64,000 bases of DNA from Cyclobacterium plantarum (GCF_011290685.1 NZ_JAANYN010000001.1:789325-853324); one strand, 5' to 3'. Shown: positions 18,028 through 29,229, counted from the stretch's first letter. The notes: a model not told the origin generated them from the letters alone. Translations and numbers: made by a program.

Positions 18028-21000
18028 TTATTCACTCAAATTAAATGTCAATTGGCCGCCAAATGAGGTGGAACTTCTGCGGAATGCGGTGGATACTTTA
18101 GGATCATTGATGGTTCGGTCGAAGTAAAATTGAATGTTGAGTTTTTGATTGACTACATATCCAATGCTGGGCCTGAACTGTATGTTAAGGTTTCCATTGG
18201 TCAGGGTGCTTTCCCCTTCAATTTTCCTTTGTACGGTATTGGTGTCTACGATGCTGGTAGAAATCCTTATAGTAAGGTCATTGTTGAGCACTTCCTGCCG
18301 CCCCTGTATCTTGAATGGCACCTTCACCCCGGCCTTGGTGTAACCCAGATTAAAGCGGAAATCCTGGCTGTTTTGTTCGGTGACCTGGGCGTTGGAAAAA
18401 TTCAAACCAATATTCCTTTCCGTATTGTATTCAAAACTGATGTTCATGCGGTCTTTGGTGAGCAAATCCACCCCGATAAGGGGTGCAAATCTCTCTGAAA
18501 TTACCACATCATTTAAAATAAAAATGGGTATATAAGAACCGAACTCGTCTGTCATACTGGGCATGGGAAGTTGCTGTAGGGTGTTGTACAATTCCAAACC
18601 TTCCTGATAAATGAGTGCATTGGAGAAATTACTTACTTCATATAAAGATGAATAATTATGGGTCAGGTTAATGGAAGAGAAATAGTCACTTAAAGCCGGA
18701 AGCCTTGCCAAACCCCGGTATTCCACCCTCCAGTTTGGCAAGGGGAATTCAGGAAATGGATTCAAGTCTATTGCAGAGGCGGTCTTCCCAGAATAGGCGG
18801 CCAGAAATGCAGGGATCAATACGTTCTGCCCGTTGATTTCATAGGCCCCACCGGGATTTTCAACTTCCAACCGGGATTGTATGATGCTCCGGTAATTTTC
18901 AAAGTCTGTAAAAAGAGGGGAGACATTTTGTGTGTCCTGCCGTTTAAATACCGTTTTTAAAACGTTATAGCTGATGCTATAGGATCCCATCCGGTTTGGA
19001 TTAACCGAAGTAAAATCTTCTGTACCGGGCCCGGTTCTTCTGAATATTTCGCTGTAATCTCCATTTTCTCTCTTCCGAAGCTCCATGGTAAGTCTAAAGT
19101 CCTTTAATGGCTCAACCAATGAGCTAATCTGCAGGTTTTTTGATTGATTCTGGCGAAATGCCTGGGTAAGGGAGGTACTGGCCGCCAAAACACCACGATT
19201 GGCCAAATCAAATCTGATATCGCTGTTTTGGCTTCCCAGAAGGAAACCCAAACCAGGGTTCAAAAAACTCCTGTCCATACCGAATAGCCCAGTATTGGGC
19301 AGATATCCCGGAAGAAATGTGCCCTCCGTAATTCGGTAACTGAAATTGACTTCTTTAACCATCATCAGAAATCTCAATAATTCAGCTCCAAATCCTTCGG
19401 TTGAAATTACCTTTTCTTCCTCTTCATCACCCGCTTCTTCAGCATCGGTATTTTGAGGAGCGGGCCTTCCGGGAATATTTGGCCGTTTAGGAGCATTGAG
19501 GGCATTGAGTCGTTTGTTTTTGTTGTACAGTTGTACCAAATCCAATTTGCCTGAGACCGACCTGTCTCTTGTATTCTGAATGACATTTCCCAGGGTATCC
19601 TTTTGTCCTATGGCTCCGGTAATCCAGCTGTAGGTCGCCTCATACCTTAAATCTGCACTGATCCAGTTGGTGAGGGGGGATTTGTCCAGCGGTAACCTGT
19701 AGTTGGCCACAGCCTGCTGGTTGTAGTTGGTCGTTCTTCCCAGGTTTTTGATGTTGTTTCGCAAGGAATCCAACTTGCCTTCGGTATCCAGGTCTCCTTC
19801 AGGTTCGTCCACGATGGCATTGACGCTGGAATTGACATCGAACGACAGGTTTTCGGTAAGGTCCCAATTGAGGCTGTAAAAACGGTTGATGTAAAAGCTT
19901 TTTTGAAAAAGTGGATCCACTCCTGCGGTACTCAGCTGGTCGTTGCGGTTTTGGGTACGCATAAACCGCCGGTCTACATCTAACCTGGCAGAAACAAGGC
20001 TGGGCGCAAAGTTGATGTTAAAATCCCGGATCAACTGCAGGTGGTCACTTCTCAGAAAGCCCATTTGTTTAAATGGTTCTACGATAAGTGGATCAGGCTG
20101 ATAGCTGTAGGCGATACTTCCCCTGTAGGTTTCAAAAATATAGCTTTCCAACTGAATATTGCTTTGCCTTACTGAGCCGTAAGCATATGAAAAGGAGAAA
20201 TTTTCCAGGTCATAAAGGCGGTTGGTTTCTTTATCGGGATTCTTTATTTTCCTGACATTGTTCAGGCTGAAATTTTTTCGCTTGGACTGGTCCAGGACGA
20301 GGTTTTGATAAGCTTCCCGCGCTGCGTCTGACTGAAATTTTTGTAATGCTATTTCAAAAGGAACATCAGGATTTAACGGATCAAATTCTGGTTTGGTAGT
20401 GGAATTTTCCACACTGATGTACATGGGGATACTAACGCCCAGTCCCTTTGGCAATATTTTGTCCACATTGATATTTGCCGAGATATCGTACTGGGTAGTA
20501 GCCTCTCTGGCCCTTTCCGAAAGCCGGGTTTCCAGTCCGCCAAAACCAAAGGTATTGTGCCTGATAGAGGAGGATACTGTTGCCACATCAGCTATTTGGG
20601 CGTTTAATCTGGCATTGGCTGCCCATCCTGAAGATTTGTTAAAGTCTGTTGCCCGTAATTCATTGGCCCATACACATACAGATTTGCTGACACCTCCTGT
20701 GTTTCCCGGATTTCGGATGCCTATCATCATGCCCTGGATAAAATTCAATTCAGGGCGTCCCACCACGGTTACTTTATATTGCCGCACCTGGATAGAGTAG
20801 GGGAGGTTTTGAGGTCGCTGGTTGTTGTCCCTTTCTGCTTTTACCCCAACAATTTCATCTATTCCGATATCGATTTCGTTTTCCAAAGGCCAGATCTGCC
20901 TGGGATCCCGCGTCCCTGATGGTGTGATGAATAAGGGGACTTCTATTTCATAATAATTGTCCGTATAATCGGTTCCTATTCTCAAAAAGCCCGTCAATTC

Positions 21001-24000
21001 TCCGTCATTGGCATCCTGGCTATGGGCATGGAGAAACATTTTGAGCCTTCCATATTGCACCAGATCCTGGCTTACATTTTTAAACACAGCCCTGGAATCC
21101 CTGCTTTGCAGGTTTTCCACACAAAGCCTCAGGGATTGTTCATTTAGTTGTCGTTCCACGGTGGAGGTGTTGTCCCTGTCTCTGAAAATCCCCGGAGGCA
21201 AAACATAAGGACTTTGATTTTCACTTCCCTGTCCGTTTTCTTCAATATTAACAACACCTACTGTAAAATTTGAATTATCAGGTTCGGGAATTTCAGAAAA
21301 AGTTTTATCAAAAAGGGATTCCTGGAAAATTCGCCATTGACTACCAACCAACCTGAATTGGCCCATTCTCAAAACCACGGGCTGCTGGAAGTCGGTGAGG
21401 TAGGTTCGGATAAAACGGATAGATTTAAAACCGGAGATGTTTCCATAGGTAGCGTCAGGTTGCCTTACCGGAATACGGAAGAGGTACCAATCCACTTCTT
21501 CACCATTTTCCACATGAGTGACACGGTCTACAATATTGTTTTCTCCCACCTCAAGACCACTGGGCCGAAGGTCAATCTCATACTCGTAGTAACTTTCTAC
21601 TTCGTTGATGGTATTGTCATTGTTCAGATCCTCATTGTCCGGCACATTAGACCCTGATGGTGTGTAGGCCAGGTTGGTGTTGGCGGTGATGGGTGTATTG
21701 CCTTCCAGTCCATTAAATTTTTTATATCTCTCCAGTATTTTAACATCATTCTGATCAAATTCTTCATCCAGGTAATATTGGAAATTATCAGCGGCGGGAT
21801 CTTCCATGATCGTTTCCATCGCCTGAGGGGTTACGTTCAACCTGTTGAGGAATCGATCTTCGTAAAATGAAGCTTCTTCAGTATTGCTTAATCCGTTCAG
21901 CCCCACATCCTGATTTTCCCTGGCTTCGGGTGAATTGTCAAATGCAGGGGTCAGAAACTGCTGATTGGTGATTCTGCCCCATTCATTGGCAGTGGTTCTG
22001 TCTTCAGAACCATCGGCAGGGAGGCCATTTTCAAAGGCATGCCTGCCGTCGACGATTACATCCTCGGATATCTCTCCCAAATTGAATACCAATTTGCCGC
22101 CGGTGGTATTGTTTTCATTGAAAATACCATCCAATACCCTGCCATTTGGCCCTGAAATAAAAGGGTCCATCAGCCAGAATTCTATGTATTCGATATTGGT
22201 TCGGTCGAAATCTACTTCCGAAGTAATGGCCCTGGTCACTCCGCCATAATTTTCTCTGGGGTTTGGCAATAAGCCTGATGCATCCAGATCTGGATTAAAA
22301 TTATACATGCCCCTTTCATGCGGGAAATAGGCCATTTCAAAGAGGGGTTCAGGCGTAATCAATACATCTCTGTTTCTTCCCCTGAAAATTTCCTGGGGCA
22401 AGACCCTTCTGACATAATGATTTCTACGGTCATCATTGGTGATGTTGGGAGGGACTCCCCGACCCGCAGGCCGGTAAAATACATTATCTATGGTATACCA
22501 GGAAAGCCGGGCTCTTTTGTAGGCATTGCCCAATCGGTCTTCGGTCTGCTGACTTAAGTCAAATTCATTGTCGTTGGTGGCGGGAGTGGTGGCCAGGTTC
22601 CAGGTCTGGGGAGCTGAACCCAGATTAAAGGGAATGATGGCCGTTTCAAAATCATCAATGTAGGAAGCCCCTTCTCCATCTACCTGGTTGGAGGTGCCCG
22701 GTATCAGGTGCGCAAATTCCCCATTGAATTGCACCAATGAGGCCTCCTTGGTCTCTGTAAACGGAAGCGCATCGGCCAGTTTGGTAAGAAACAGGGATTC
22801 CTCATCATAATTCACGTCAAGGCCCCATAGTGAATTCCTCAGGGTCTCGTTACCGGTAGCAATTCTGGAAATATTGGGCCGTTCATTCAGGTAAAGAAAG
22901 GTACCACCTATGTTGAAGTTTTCATTGACCATGTAATCCAGACGGGTGCCCAGCAAGCTTCGTGTTTGAAAGGATACCAAATCGGCTTTTTCAAAACTGA
23001 CACTGATTCTTTTCCCGGATTGAAGGATGCCTTCGTTAATGATCACGACCCGTCCGATATTGTAATCTACTGTGTAATCTACACCTTCCGTCAGCGGGAT
23101 ATTTCCGGCAGTGACCAATACGGAGCCTTCACTGATATTGAGTCCGGGCAGCATGATTTCAGACGCAGAACCTGAAGTAAAACTCCCCTTTAGAAAGTAT
23201 TTGTTCAGCCGGGTGACCAGTTCAGCATCTGCCTGAGTGGTACGGTAGAGGGTATCATAGACAAACTTTTCCTTAAGGTTGACTTCAGAAGGGAGGAAAT
23301 TTTCTTCAAGTGTGCTTCCAAATGGCTCTAAAACCGGAAAAATAACCAAACCTTGATCCGGAACGATGGTCAGCCCCTGCACATAGTCAAAATTACCATC
23401 AGGTTGGGGATCATTCTGCGGATTTAAGTTGTCCAGTTTAAGCAGGCGGATAAGGGGAATATCCTTGACATTCTGCCCCTCCAGTAAACTTGGGTTGTCC
23501 AGGCCTGTTCGGTCATCCCGGTAAATGATCTGAAGCTGAAAGCCCTCTTTCTGAATTTGGTTGGCATTCAGGTTGTAAATGTTTTTCATCATCAGGTCCC
23601 AGGTTGGGATACGGGTGTTGATCCTGGCTGGTCGCAGCATTTTGAGGAAAATCACATTGTCTTCGGGCCTGTTTTGGTAGTCTTCCGTCAATTCACCTAC
23701 CTTATAGCTCTGACCATTATAGGTGTATTCGTAAGAAACGGCAATGACCTCATCGTTTTGAAGTTTTCTGGATAAGCTGAGATACCCCAGCTGCCGGTGA
23801 AAGGTATATTCGTTTTCTGCCAGTTTACGGGCACCGTTGATTTGTTCAAATTCCACTCCTCTTTCCAGTCCCAAATCAGTACTGATGGCATTGGCAGCGG
23901 TCTCAAAATCCCTGTAGGCGGTGTTGTTCCTAAGGGTATTAAACAATTCATTGGCACCATTGGCAGCAGGAGATTGGGGGTTTCCCTGGCCTATTCCCGG

Positions 24001-25212
24001 ATTTTCCGGATTATAGATCCGCTGTCCTTCTCCCAGGTCCATGAAGGCAGCGAAGTTTCTTAGCGTCTGCGTGTTATTGGCCCTGTTCATGATATATACC
24101 TCTACCCGGGTTATTTGTACTCCGGAAAGCACCTGAGGCAATCCTCTCAACCACCTTTCAAAATTATTGCGAAAAAAATGGCTCAGGAAAAAATGCCTGT
24201 TTTCATCATAAGCCGATGCCCTTACTTCAAATGGCCTTCCCTGATTCCCCCCTTCGAGTACTATTTCATCCCTTCTCCCTCTTTGGGTAGAGGCTACTGT
24301 AGTCATGAAAAGCTTGCCAAACTGCATTTGGGTTTTTACGCCAAAAAGGTTTTGAGCTCCCTGGATCAGGCTGTTTTGAACCGGCATGCTGACGTTACCG
24401 ATTTCAATGGTTTTTAAAATATCTTCTTCAAAGCCGGCATATTCGACTTTGAGTTGATTTTCAAAATCAAAAGAATTATTGCTGTCAAAATTGGCACCAA
24501 TACGGACCTTCTGACCCAGCATCCCGTTGACGCTCATTTGGATTTGCTGGTTAAAATTAAAGCCGCCGTTTCTTTGCTGCCGGATGGGTATGGAAGGGTT
24601 ATCAATTCTGCGGAATATGCCTCCAAAATCCAGATTTACATTACCCGTTGGAACGATGGTGATTTCACTTCCTCCAAAAATCCTGTCAAAGGTGGGACTC
24701 ATTGTAATCGGAGGGATCAATCCTCTTCCCCCTACAGCACTTTCTCCATCGAGCCCCCGGGACCTGTTCCTCCAGTATTCCTGTCTGATGCGTAATTCCT
24801 GCATGCGGGAATAATCCTCAAAATCCAGGGAGTAACCGGGATCCAGGGCCGCTGAATCCTGATTTTGATAGATCCTGTACCTTACTGCTGTATCCACTTC
24901 CACTTCTATCCTTTGGTTTCTCTGGGGCCGGAGGAGGAAGGGGGATTGCTTTTGAAGAAAAGGATTCTGGGAAGGATACAGGGGATTGGTATTTAAATCA
25001 TCCCATAGCAGAAAAGAGGGTAATTCCTTTCTTTTGGACAAGGTATCCAGGCGGTTTGGTAAGGAGTCTGTGGGGTTTGCGGCAGGCTCCTGAAAAGCAT
25101 GGGCTCCGGACAAGGGCATGCCGAACATCAGGCAAAACATTCCCCCAAAAAGAATGATGTGCTGATGAAATGACTTTATTCTCCAAAAAATATTTGAGAA
25201 AGTAAAGGTCAA
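18028..25212 (-). CDS. sprA: Type IX secretion translocon SprA/Sov
   Basis: Giant outer-membrane protein (2394 aa; family range is about 2300-2500) that forms the 36-strand translocon through which T9SS cargo crosses the outer membrane; required for gliding in Flavobacterium johnsoniae. A signal peptide ends near residue 39 (GAHAF). The rest is a long series of amphipathic strands with large insertions, including the plug-region GGIFRRIDNPSIP near 208 and the C-terminal FGGQLTFNLSE. The start codon is TTG at 25212; the first in-frame ATG at 25140 would leave a signal peptide without its charged N-terminus. It starts 10 bp after ruvA. The maeB-ruvA-sprA-gcvH order is conserved in Bacteroidota. 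Confidence 0.95.
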   Translation of the reverse strand: MTFTFSNIFWRIKSFHQHIILFGGMFCLMFGMPLSGAHAFQEPAANPTDSLPNRLDTLSKRKELPSFLLWDDLNTNPLYPSQNPFLQKQSPFLLRPQRNQRIEVEVDTAVRYRIYQNQDSAALDPGYSLDFEDYSRMQELRIRQEYWRNRSRGLDGESAVGGRGLIPPITMSPTFDRIFGGSEITIVPTGNVNLDFGGIFRRIDNPSIPIRQQRNGGFNFNQQIQMSVNGMLGQKVRIGANFDSNNSFDFENQLKVEYAGFEEDILKTIEIGNVSMPVQNSLIQGAQNLFGVKTQMQFGKLFMTTVASTQRGRRDEIVLEGGNQGRPFEVRASAYDENRHFFLSHFFRNNFERWLRGLPQVLSGVQITRVEVYIMNRANNTQTLRNFAAFMDLGEGQRIYNPENPGIGQGNPQSPAANGANELFNTLRNNTAYRDFETAANAISTDLGLERGVEFEQINGARKLAENEYTFHRQLGYLSLSRKLQNDEVIAVSYEYTYNGQSYKVGELTEDYQNRPEDNVIFLKMLRPARINTRIPTWDLMMKNIYNLNANQIQKEGFQLQIIYRDDRTGLDNPSLLEGQNVKDIPLIRLLKLDNLNPQNDPQPDGNFDYVQGLTIVPDQGLVIFPVLEPFGSTLEENFLPSEVNLKEKFVYDTLYRTTQADAELVTRLNKYFLKGSFTSGSASEIMLPGLNISEGSVLVTAGNIPLTEGVDYTVDYNIGRVVIINEGILQSGKRISVSFEKADLVSFQTRSLLGTRLDYMVNENFNIGGTFLYLNERPNISRIATGNETLRNSLWGLDVNYDEESLFLTKLADALPFTETKEASLVQFNGEFAHLIPGTSNQVDGEGASYIDDFETAIIPFNLGSAPQTWNLATTPATNDNEFDLSQQTEDRLGNAYKRARLSWYTIDNVFYRPAGRGVPPNITNDDRRNHYVRRVLPQEIFRGRNRDVLITPEPLFEMAYFPHERGMYNFNPDLDASGLLPNPRENYGGVTRAITSEVDFDRTNIEYIEFWLMDPFISGPNGRVLDGIFNENNTTGGKLVFNLGEISEDVIVDGRHAFENGLPADGSEDRTTANEWGRITNQQFLTPAFDNSPEARENQDVGLNGLSNTEEASFYEDRFLNRLNVTPQAMETIMEDPAADNFQYYLDEEFDQNDVKILERYKKFNGLEGNTPITANTNLAYTPSGSNVPDNEDLNNDNTINEVESYYEYEIDLRPSGLEVGENNIVDRVTHVENGEEVDWYLFRIPVRQPDATYGNISGFKSIRFIRTYLTDFQQPVVLRMGQFRLVGSQWRIFQESLFDKTFSEIPEPDNSNFTVGVVNIEENGQGSENQSPYVLPPGIFRDRDNTSTVERQLNEQSLRLCVENLQSRDSRAVFKNVSQDLVQYGRLKMFLHAHSQDANDGELTGFLRIGTDYTDNYYEIEVPLFITPSGTRDPRQIWPLENEIDIGIDEIVGVKAERDNNQRPQNLPYSIQVRQYKVTVVGRPELNFIQGMMIGIRNPGNTGGVSKSVCVWANELRATDFNKSSGWAANARLNAQIADVATVSSSIRHNTFGFGGLETRLSERAREATTQYDISANINVDKILPKGLGVSIPMYISVENSTTKPEFDPLNPDVPFEIALQKFQSDAAREAYQNLVLDQSKRKNFSLNNVRKIKNPDKETNRLYDLENFSFSYAYGSVRQSNIQLESYIFETYRGSIAYSYQPDPLIVEPFKQMGFLRSDHLQLIRDFNINFAPSLVSARLDVDRRFMRTQNRNDQLSTAGVDPLFQKSFYINRFYSLNWDLTENLSFDVNSSVNAIVDEPEGDLDTEGKLDSLRNNIKNLGRTTNYNQQAVANYRLPLDKSPLTNWISADLRYEATYSWITGAIGQKDTLGNVIQNTRDRSVSGKLDLVQLYNKNKRLNALNAPKRPNIPGRPAPQNTDAEEAGDEEEEKVISTEGFGAELLRFLMMVKEVNFSYRITEGTFLPGYLPNTGLFGMDRSFLNPGLGFLLGSQNSDIRFDLANRGVLAASTSLTQAFRQNQSKNLQISSLVEPLKDFRLTMELRKRENGDYSEIFRRTGPGTEDFTSVNPNRMGSYSISYNVLKTVFKRQDTQNVSPLFTDFENYRSIIQSRLEVENPGGAYEINGQNVLIPAFLAAYSGKTASAIDLNPFPEFPLPNWRVEYRGLARLPALSDYFSSINLTHNYSSLYEVSNFSNALIYQEGLELYNTLQQLPMPSMTDEFGSYIPIFILNDVVISERFAPLIGVDLLTKDRMNISFEYNTERNIGLNFSNAQVTEQNSQDFRFNLGYTKAGVKVPFKIQGRQEVLNNDLTIRISTSIVDTNTVQRKIEGESTLTNGNLNIQFRPSIGYVVNQKLNIQFYFDRTINDPKVSTAFRRSSTSFGGQLTFNLSE

Positions 25213-25222
25213 TGTTGCTCGT

Positions 25223-25825
25223 TTATGATGAAGACTTTAAAGATGCTTTAATTAATGCTTCCAATGAAACATCGGGACCACTTTTTTTCAATACCGTAGT
25301 GATATTTTTTTCTGCCTGGGCTTTGGTAAACCCTAGTGTGATCAAGGCTTGTAACGCTTCCTGTTTTAATTTATTGCTGTTTTGGATGAAGCCGCTTGCC
25401 GATCCTTCACTGGCAGTCATTCCTTCTTTTTTGATTTTATCTTTTAGCTCCAGAACAATTCTCTGCGCAGTTTTGGCACCGATTCCTTTAACCCGTTGAA
25501 TGGTAGCATGGTCGTTTTGGAGAATGGCTTGTTCCAGTTCTTCAACGGTAAGGGAGGACAAAATCATCAGTCCGGTATTGGGCCCAACCCCATTGATAGA
25601 AATCAACTCTAAAAAGGCTTTCTTTTCTGAGGCTTCCTTAAAGCCAAACAGGGTGTGTGCATCTTCTTTGATATGCAAATAGGTATGTAGCATGATCTCT
25701 TCTTCATCCTTGACCAGGCCATAGGTGGTGAGGGAGATTTTGACTTCATAGCCCAGCCCGTGAATATCAATAATCACATAAGTGGGGTCTTTATGTGCTA
25801 GCTTTCCCTTTAAATAGGCTATCAT
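25223..25825 (-). CDS. ruvA: Holliday junction branch migration protein RuvA
   Basis: DNA-binding subunit of the RuvAB branch-migration complex (200 aa, normal). Domain I is an OB fold ([20 protein letters not shown]). Domain II carries two helix-hairpin-helix motifs: ISINGVGPNTGLMIL near residue 73 and VKGIGAKTAQRIVLEL near 109. Domain III is the small helical domain that contacts RuvB (ALITLGFTKAQAEKNI near 160). The ATG overlaps the maeB stop by 4 bp, so the two are translationally coupled. RuvB and RuvC are not in the window. The neighbours are unrelated metabolically; the arrangement is simply the conserved sprA locus. Confidence 0.96.
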   Translation of the reverse strand: MIAYLKGKLAHKDPTYVIIDIHGLGYEVKISLTTYGLVKDEEEIMLHTYLHIKEDAHTLFGFKEASEKKAFLELISINGVGPNTGLMILSSLTVEELEQAILQNDHATIQRVKGIGAKTAQRIVLELKDKIKKEGMTASEGSASGFIQNSNKLKQEALQALITLGFTKAQAEKNITTVLKKSGPDVSLEALIKASLKSSS

Positions 25826-28086
25826 ATGGACTCAATGCTTTGGGCATCCACGACTGCTATGGCTACCATATTTACAATTTCACGAACGGAACTACCCAGT
25901 TGCAGTACATGGACGGATTTATTCATTCCTAAAAGTATGGGGCCGATGGCCTCCGCATTGCCTATTTCCGCCACCAATTTGTATGCGATATTTCCGGAAG
26001 CAAGATCTGGAAATATCAGCGTGTTGGCTTTATTGTTGATTAGTGCGCTAAATGGATAATTTTCCTTTTGGATATTTTCATCCAAGGCGACATTGGCCTG
26101 CATTTCTCCCTCAATTACCAATTCAGGAAAACGGGCCTTTGCCTTCAGCGTAGCCGTGGCAGTTTTGGTGGGAACATCGCCTTTTGCCGAACCGAAGTTA
26201 GAATAAGAAAGAATGGCAACTTTCGGGTCAATGTCAAAAAATCGTACGCCATTGGCGGTCAGTCCAATGATTTCAACCAGCTCATCTGCACTTGGATTCT
26301 CGTTAACAGTGGTATCTGCAAAGAAAAAAGGCCCTTTATCCGAGTTCATGATGTACATCCCGGCCACTTTATCCACTCCTTTTTTCACTCCTATGATGTG
26401 CAAAGAGGGTAAAATGGTTCGGGGGTAATCTTTGGTGAGTCCGGATATCAGGGCATCTGCCTCACCTGTTTCCACCATCATTGCCCCAAAATAATTTCGG
26501 TCTTTCATCAGTTTCCTGGATTCATAAGGAGTTAATCCCTTGCGTTTTCGCTTGTCATAGAGGATTTCACCAAACTTCCTTAATTTTACCTTTTCTTCGT
26601 TTGGGTCTATTACCAAAACATCCTCCAGGTCCAGGGAATTGACTTTGATCAGCTTTTTGATTTTTTGTTTGTTGCCCAAAAGAATTGGTTCCCCTATTTT
26701 TTCATCCCGTATAAGTTGTGCTGCTTTAAGTATTTTGGTATTGTCCGCTTCTGCAAATACCACGCGTTTGGGGTCTTTTTTGGCCCTGGTTATGACGCGC
26801 GACATCAATCTCTGGTCAATGCCTATTCTTTCCTGCAAGTCCAGTTCATAGGCTCCCCAATCCTGTATATGTGTTTTTGCTACACCAGAGGCCATGGCAG
26901 CTTTGGCCACCGCAGGAGCTATGGTGGTGATCAATCTGGGATCCAGTGGCTTTGGGATGAGGTAGGTCTTGCCAAAAGCCAGCTTGGACTCCCCATAGGC
27001 TTTGTTGACAATGTCTGGAACAGGTTCTTTGGCCAGGTTGGCGATGGCATAAGCTGCTGCCAGTTTCATTTCTTCATTGATACCGGTGGCTCTCACGTCC
27101 AGTGCTCCCCTGAAGATGTAAGGAAATCCGATCACATTATTGACCTGATTGGGGAAATCAGATCTGCCAGTAGCCATGATGATGTCCTTTCGGGCCGCCA
27201 TGGCCTCTGCATAACTGATCTCCGGGGTAGGGTTTGCCAGGGCAAATACGATGGGGTTGTCTGCCATGGTCTGCACCTGTTCCTGACTGATGATGTTACC
27301 TGCCGATAGCCCCAAAAATACATCTGCACCCACCATGGCTTCGCTGATATGGCGGATATCTTTGTCGGTGGCAAACATTTTGTGTATCTCGGTAAGACCG
27401 GGCCTGTCCTGCCTGATGACACCTTCTATGTCACACATGACAAGATTTTCTAAGCGTACACCCAATCCTACATAAAACCGGGCACAGGAAATGGCCGCTG
27501 CCCCTGCACCACTTACCACCAGTTTGATGTCTTCAATTTTTTTACCGATCATTTCCAGGGCATTCAGTAAGGCCGCTCCTGAAATAATGGCCGTTCCATG
27601 CTGGTCATCATGCATGACCGGTATGTTCATCAGCTCTTTTAATTTTTTCTCGATGATGAAACATTCCGGAGCTTTGATATCTTCCAGATTAATGCCCCCA
27701 AATGTAGGCTCAAGTGACCGGATGATTTTTATCAGGCTTTCGGGGTCGTTTTCATCAATTTCCAGGTCAAAAACATCAATGCCGGCAAATTTTTTGAACA
27801 ACACACCTTTACCTTCCATTACTGGTTTCGAAGCTGCCGGTCCAATATTTCCCAAACCCAGTACGGCTGTGCCATTGGATATAACCGCTACAAGGTTTCC
27901 CTTGGCGGTATACTTGTAAATATCATCCGGGACTTCCTGAATGGCTTTGCAAGGTTCTGCTACACCGGGAGAGTAAGCCAGTGCCAGATCTAGTTGGCTG
28001 GAGAGTGGTTTAGAGGGGATTACCTCAATTTTTCCCGGCTTTTTGAATTGGTGATATTGTAAGGCATCTTCTTTTCTTATCTTCAT
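25822..28086 (-). CDS. maeB: NADP-dependent malic enzyme with phosphotransacetylase-like domain
   Basis: Oxidative decarboxylation of malate to pyruvate with reduction of NADP+, supplying NADPH. The protein (754 aa) has the MaeB layout: malic domain with [12 protein letters not shown] near residue 33, the catalytic region [20 protein letters not shown] near 62-81 and HDDQHGTAI near 158; a Rossmann domain with [10 protein letters not shown] near 191; and a C-terminal phosphotransacetylase-like domain from about residue 430 ([15 protein letters not shown]), which in characterised enzymes is regulatory rather than catalytic. It is the first gene of the maeB-ruvA-sprA group. Cofactor preference is inferred from the MaeB architecture. 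Confidence 0.94.
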   Translation of the reverse strand: MKIRKEDALQYHQFKKPGKIEVIPSKPLSSQLDLALAYSPGVAEPCKAIQEVPDDIYKYTAKGNLVAVISNGTAVLGLGNIGPAASKPVMEGKGVLFKKFAGIDVFDLEIDENDPESLIKIIRSLEPTFGGINLEDIKAPECFIIEKKLKELMNIPVMHDDQHGTAIISGAALLNALEMIGKKIEDIKLVVSGAGAAAISCARFYVGLGVRLENLVMCDIEGVIRQDRPGLTEIHKMFATDKDIRHISEAMVGADVFLGLSAGNIISQEQVQTMADNPIVFALANPTPEISYAEAMAARKDIIMATGRSDFPNQVNNVIGFPYIFRGALDVRATGINEEMKLAAAYAIANLAKEPVPDIVNKAYGESKLAFGKTYLIPKPLDPRLITTIAPAVAKAAMASGVAKTHIQDWGAYELDLQERIGIDQRLMSRVITRAKKDPKRVVFAEADNTKILKAAQLIRDEKIGEPILLGNKQKIKKLIKVNSLDLEDVLVIDPNEEKVKLRKFGEILYDKRKRKGLTPYESRKLMKDRNYFGAMMVETGEADALISGLTKDYPRTILPSLHIIGVKKGVDKVAGMYIMNSDKGPFFFADTTVNENPSADELVEIIGLTANGVRFFDIDPKVAILSYSNFGSAKGDVPTKTATATLKAKARFPELVIEGEMQANVALDENIQKENYPFSALINNKANTLIFPDLASGNIAYKLVAEIGNAEAIGPILLGMNKSVHVLQLGSSVREIVNMVAIAVVDAQSIESI

Positions 28087-28122
28087 GATGTAGCGACTAG
28101 GGAAAAATGATACAAGCGGTAT

Positions 28123-29229
28123 TTAGTTTTCTTCGAGGCTATTCTCAAACTCGGTGGAAAATTCGGTGGCATTAAGAATGGTCTCAATTTCTCTTAAGGA
28201 AGACCTATGTGCTTCATTGGGATAATAGACAAAACCCTCTATATAAAAGATTTTACCCTGCTCCTCATCTACGACGGTGTAGGACAGAAAGGACCCGCCC
28301 ATGGAAAGATTGTTGGTTTTCCAGGCACCTCTCATTTCCACACTATATTGGCCATCTATTTGTGTGTTTTTAAAAACCGGTGGTTCAAGCCTTTCGGTAA
28401 CGATATAGGATTCTTTCTTGGCCGGATCTCCGAAAATACGTGTTTTGGTGATTTCATCTCTAAACTTGATGATGTTTTCGGGGAAAAGCTGCGCTTCATC
28501 GGTATAATCTGTTTGATAGAAAAACAGGCTGATGTCAGGCTTGTCGGGCCTGAGGGTTGGCTGTCTGTACCATAAAAAATTTTCTTCTTCCATTGCTAAC
28601 TGGTAGGAGGCCGGCAGATTGAGGGTGATGCCGAATTTTTCCCCGGATTTTACAATTGCCTCACTGTTTTTTCTGTTGAATAATGCTTTGGCCAGCCGCT
28701 CCCTTTCTCTATTGATGAATAGATTTTGAAGTTGAGATTTGTTTGATTTTAAGTTTTTGATCAGTTCTTCCTCATTTTCCCCAAAAAGATAAAGTACTTC
28801 CTGGCCTATGGCAAACTCATCATTATTCCTGAGCATGAACAAGGTGGAGTCAGATTTGCTCATTTCAATGGATTCAGGGGTAAATTGATTGGTTATGTTT
28901 CGGCTGGCAGGATTTTGATCGTCAAATGTGGTAACATATACCATGTTGTTGGCCATCTTGAGAATTCTTGTCAGCTCCCTGGGATCCACTTTTCGGGTAT
29001 AAAACATGGATTCATCACGGATAATACCAGGTATACTGGCTTCAAAAACTTCCTTTAGTGCATCCCCTACAGGACCTGCATATTTCGCAGAGTCGATTAC
29101 CAATAGGATTTCACCTAGTGAACCCCGGGCCTTTGGCTTATTACTTGACGAGCCATTCGGCCCATTGCCCTCACAAGCAAATAGTATAATTCCTGTCAAT
29201 AAGCCCAATACACACTTTCTTATGCTCAT
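28123..29229 (-). CDS. DUF4837 family lipoprotein
   Basis: Predicted outer- or inner-membrane lipoprotein of 368 residues. The signal peptide ends in a lipobox LFAC with Cys19 as the lipidated residue. The rest matches the Bacteroidota family DUF4837: LGEILLVIDSAKYAGPVG near residue 38, MVYVTTFDDQNPASRN near 95 and LWYRQPTLRPDKPDISLFFY near 225. The function of this family is unknown. The gene ends 36 bp before maeB in the same direction and begins 82 bp after the transglycosylase gene, so it could be transcribed with either; no TAnnTTTG box is visible upstream. Confidence 0.85.
   Translation of the reverse strand: MSIRKCVLGLLTGIILFACEGNGPNGSSSNKPKARGSLGEILLVIDSAKYAGPVGDALKEVFEASIPGIIRDESMFYTRKVDPRELTRILKMANNMVYVTTFDDQNPASRNITNQFTPESIEMSKSDSTLFMLRNNDEFAIGQEVLYLFGENEEELIKNLKSNKSQLQNLFINRERERLAKALFNRKNSEAIVKSGEKFGITLNLPASYQLAMEEENFLWYRQPTLRPDKPDISLFFYQTDYTDEAQLFPENIIKFRDEITKTRIFGDPAKKESYIVTERLEPPVFKNTQIDGQYSVEMRGAWKTNNLSMGGSFLSYTVVDEEQGKIFYIEGFVYYPNEAHRSSLREIETILNATEFSTEFENSLEEN

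Noticed and set aside
26665-27309. 214-residue plus-strand open frame opposite the malic enzyme gene
   Set aside because: Shadow of a well-supported gene; translation is rich in Cys, His and Gly with no recognisable fold.
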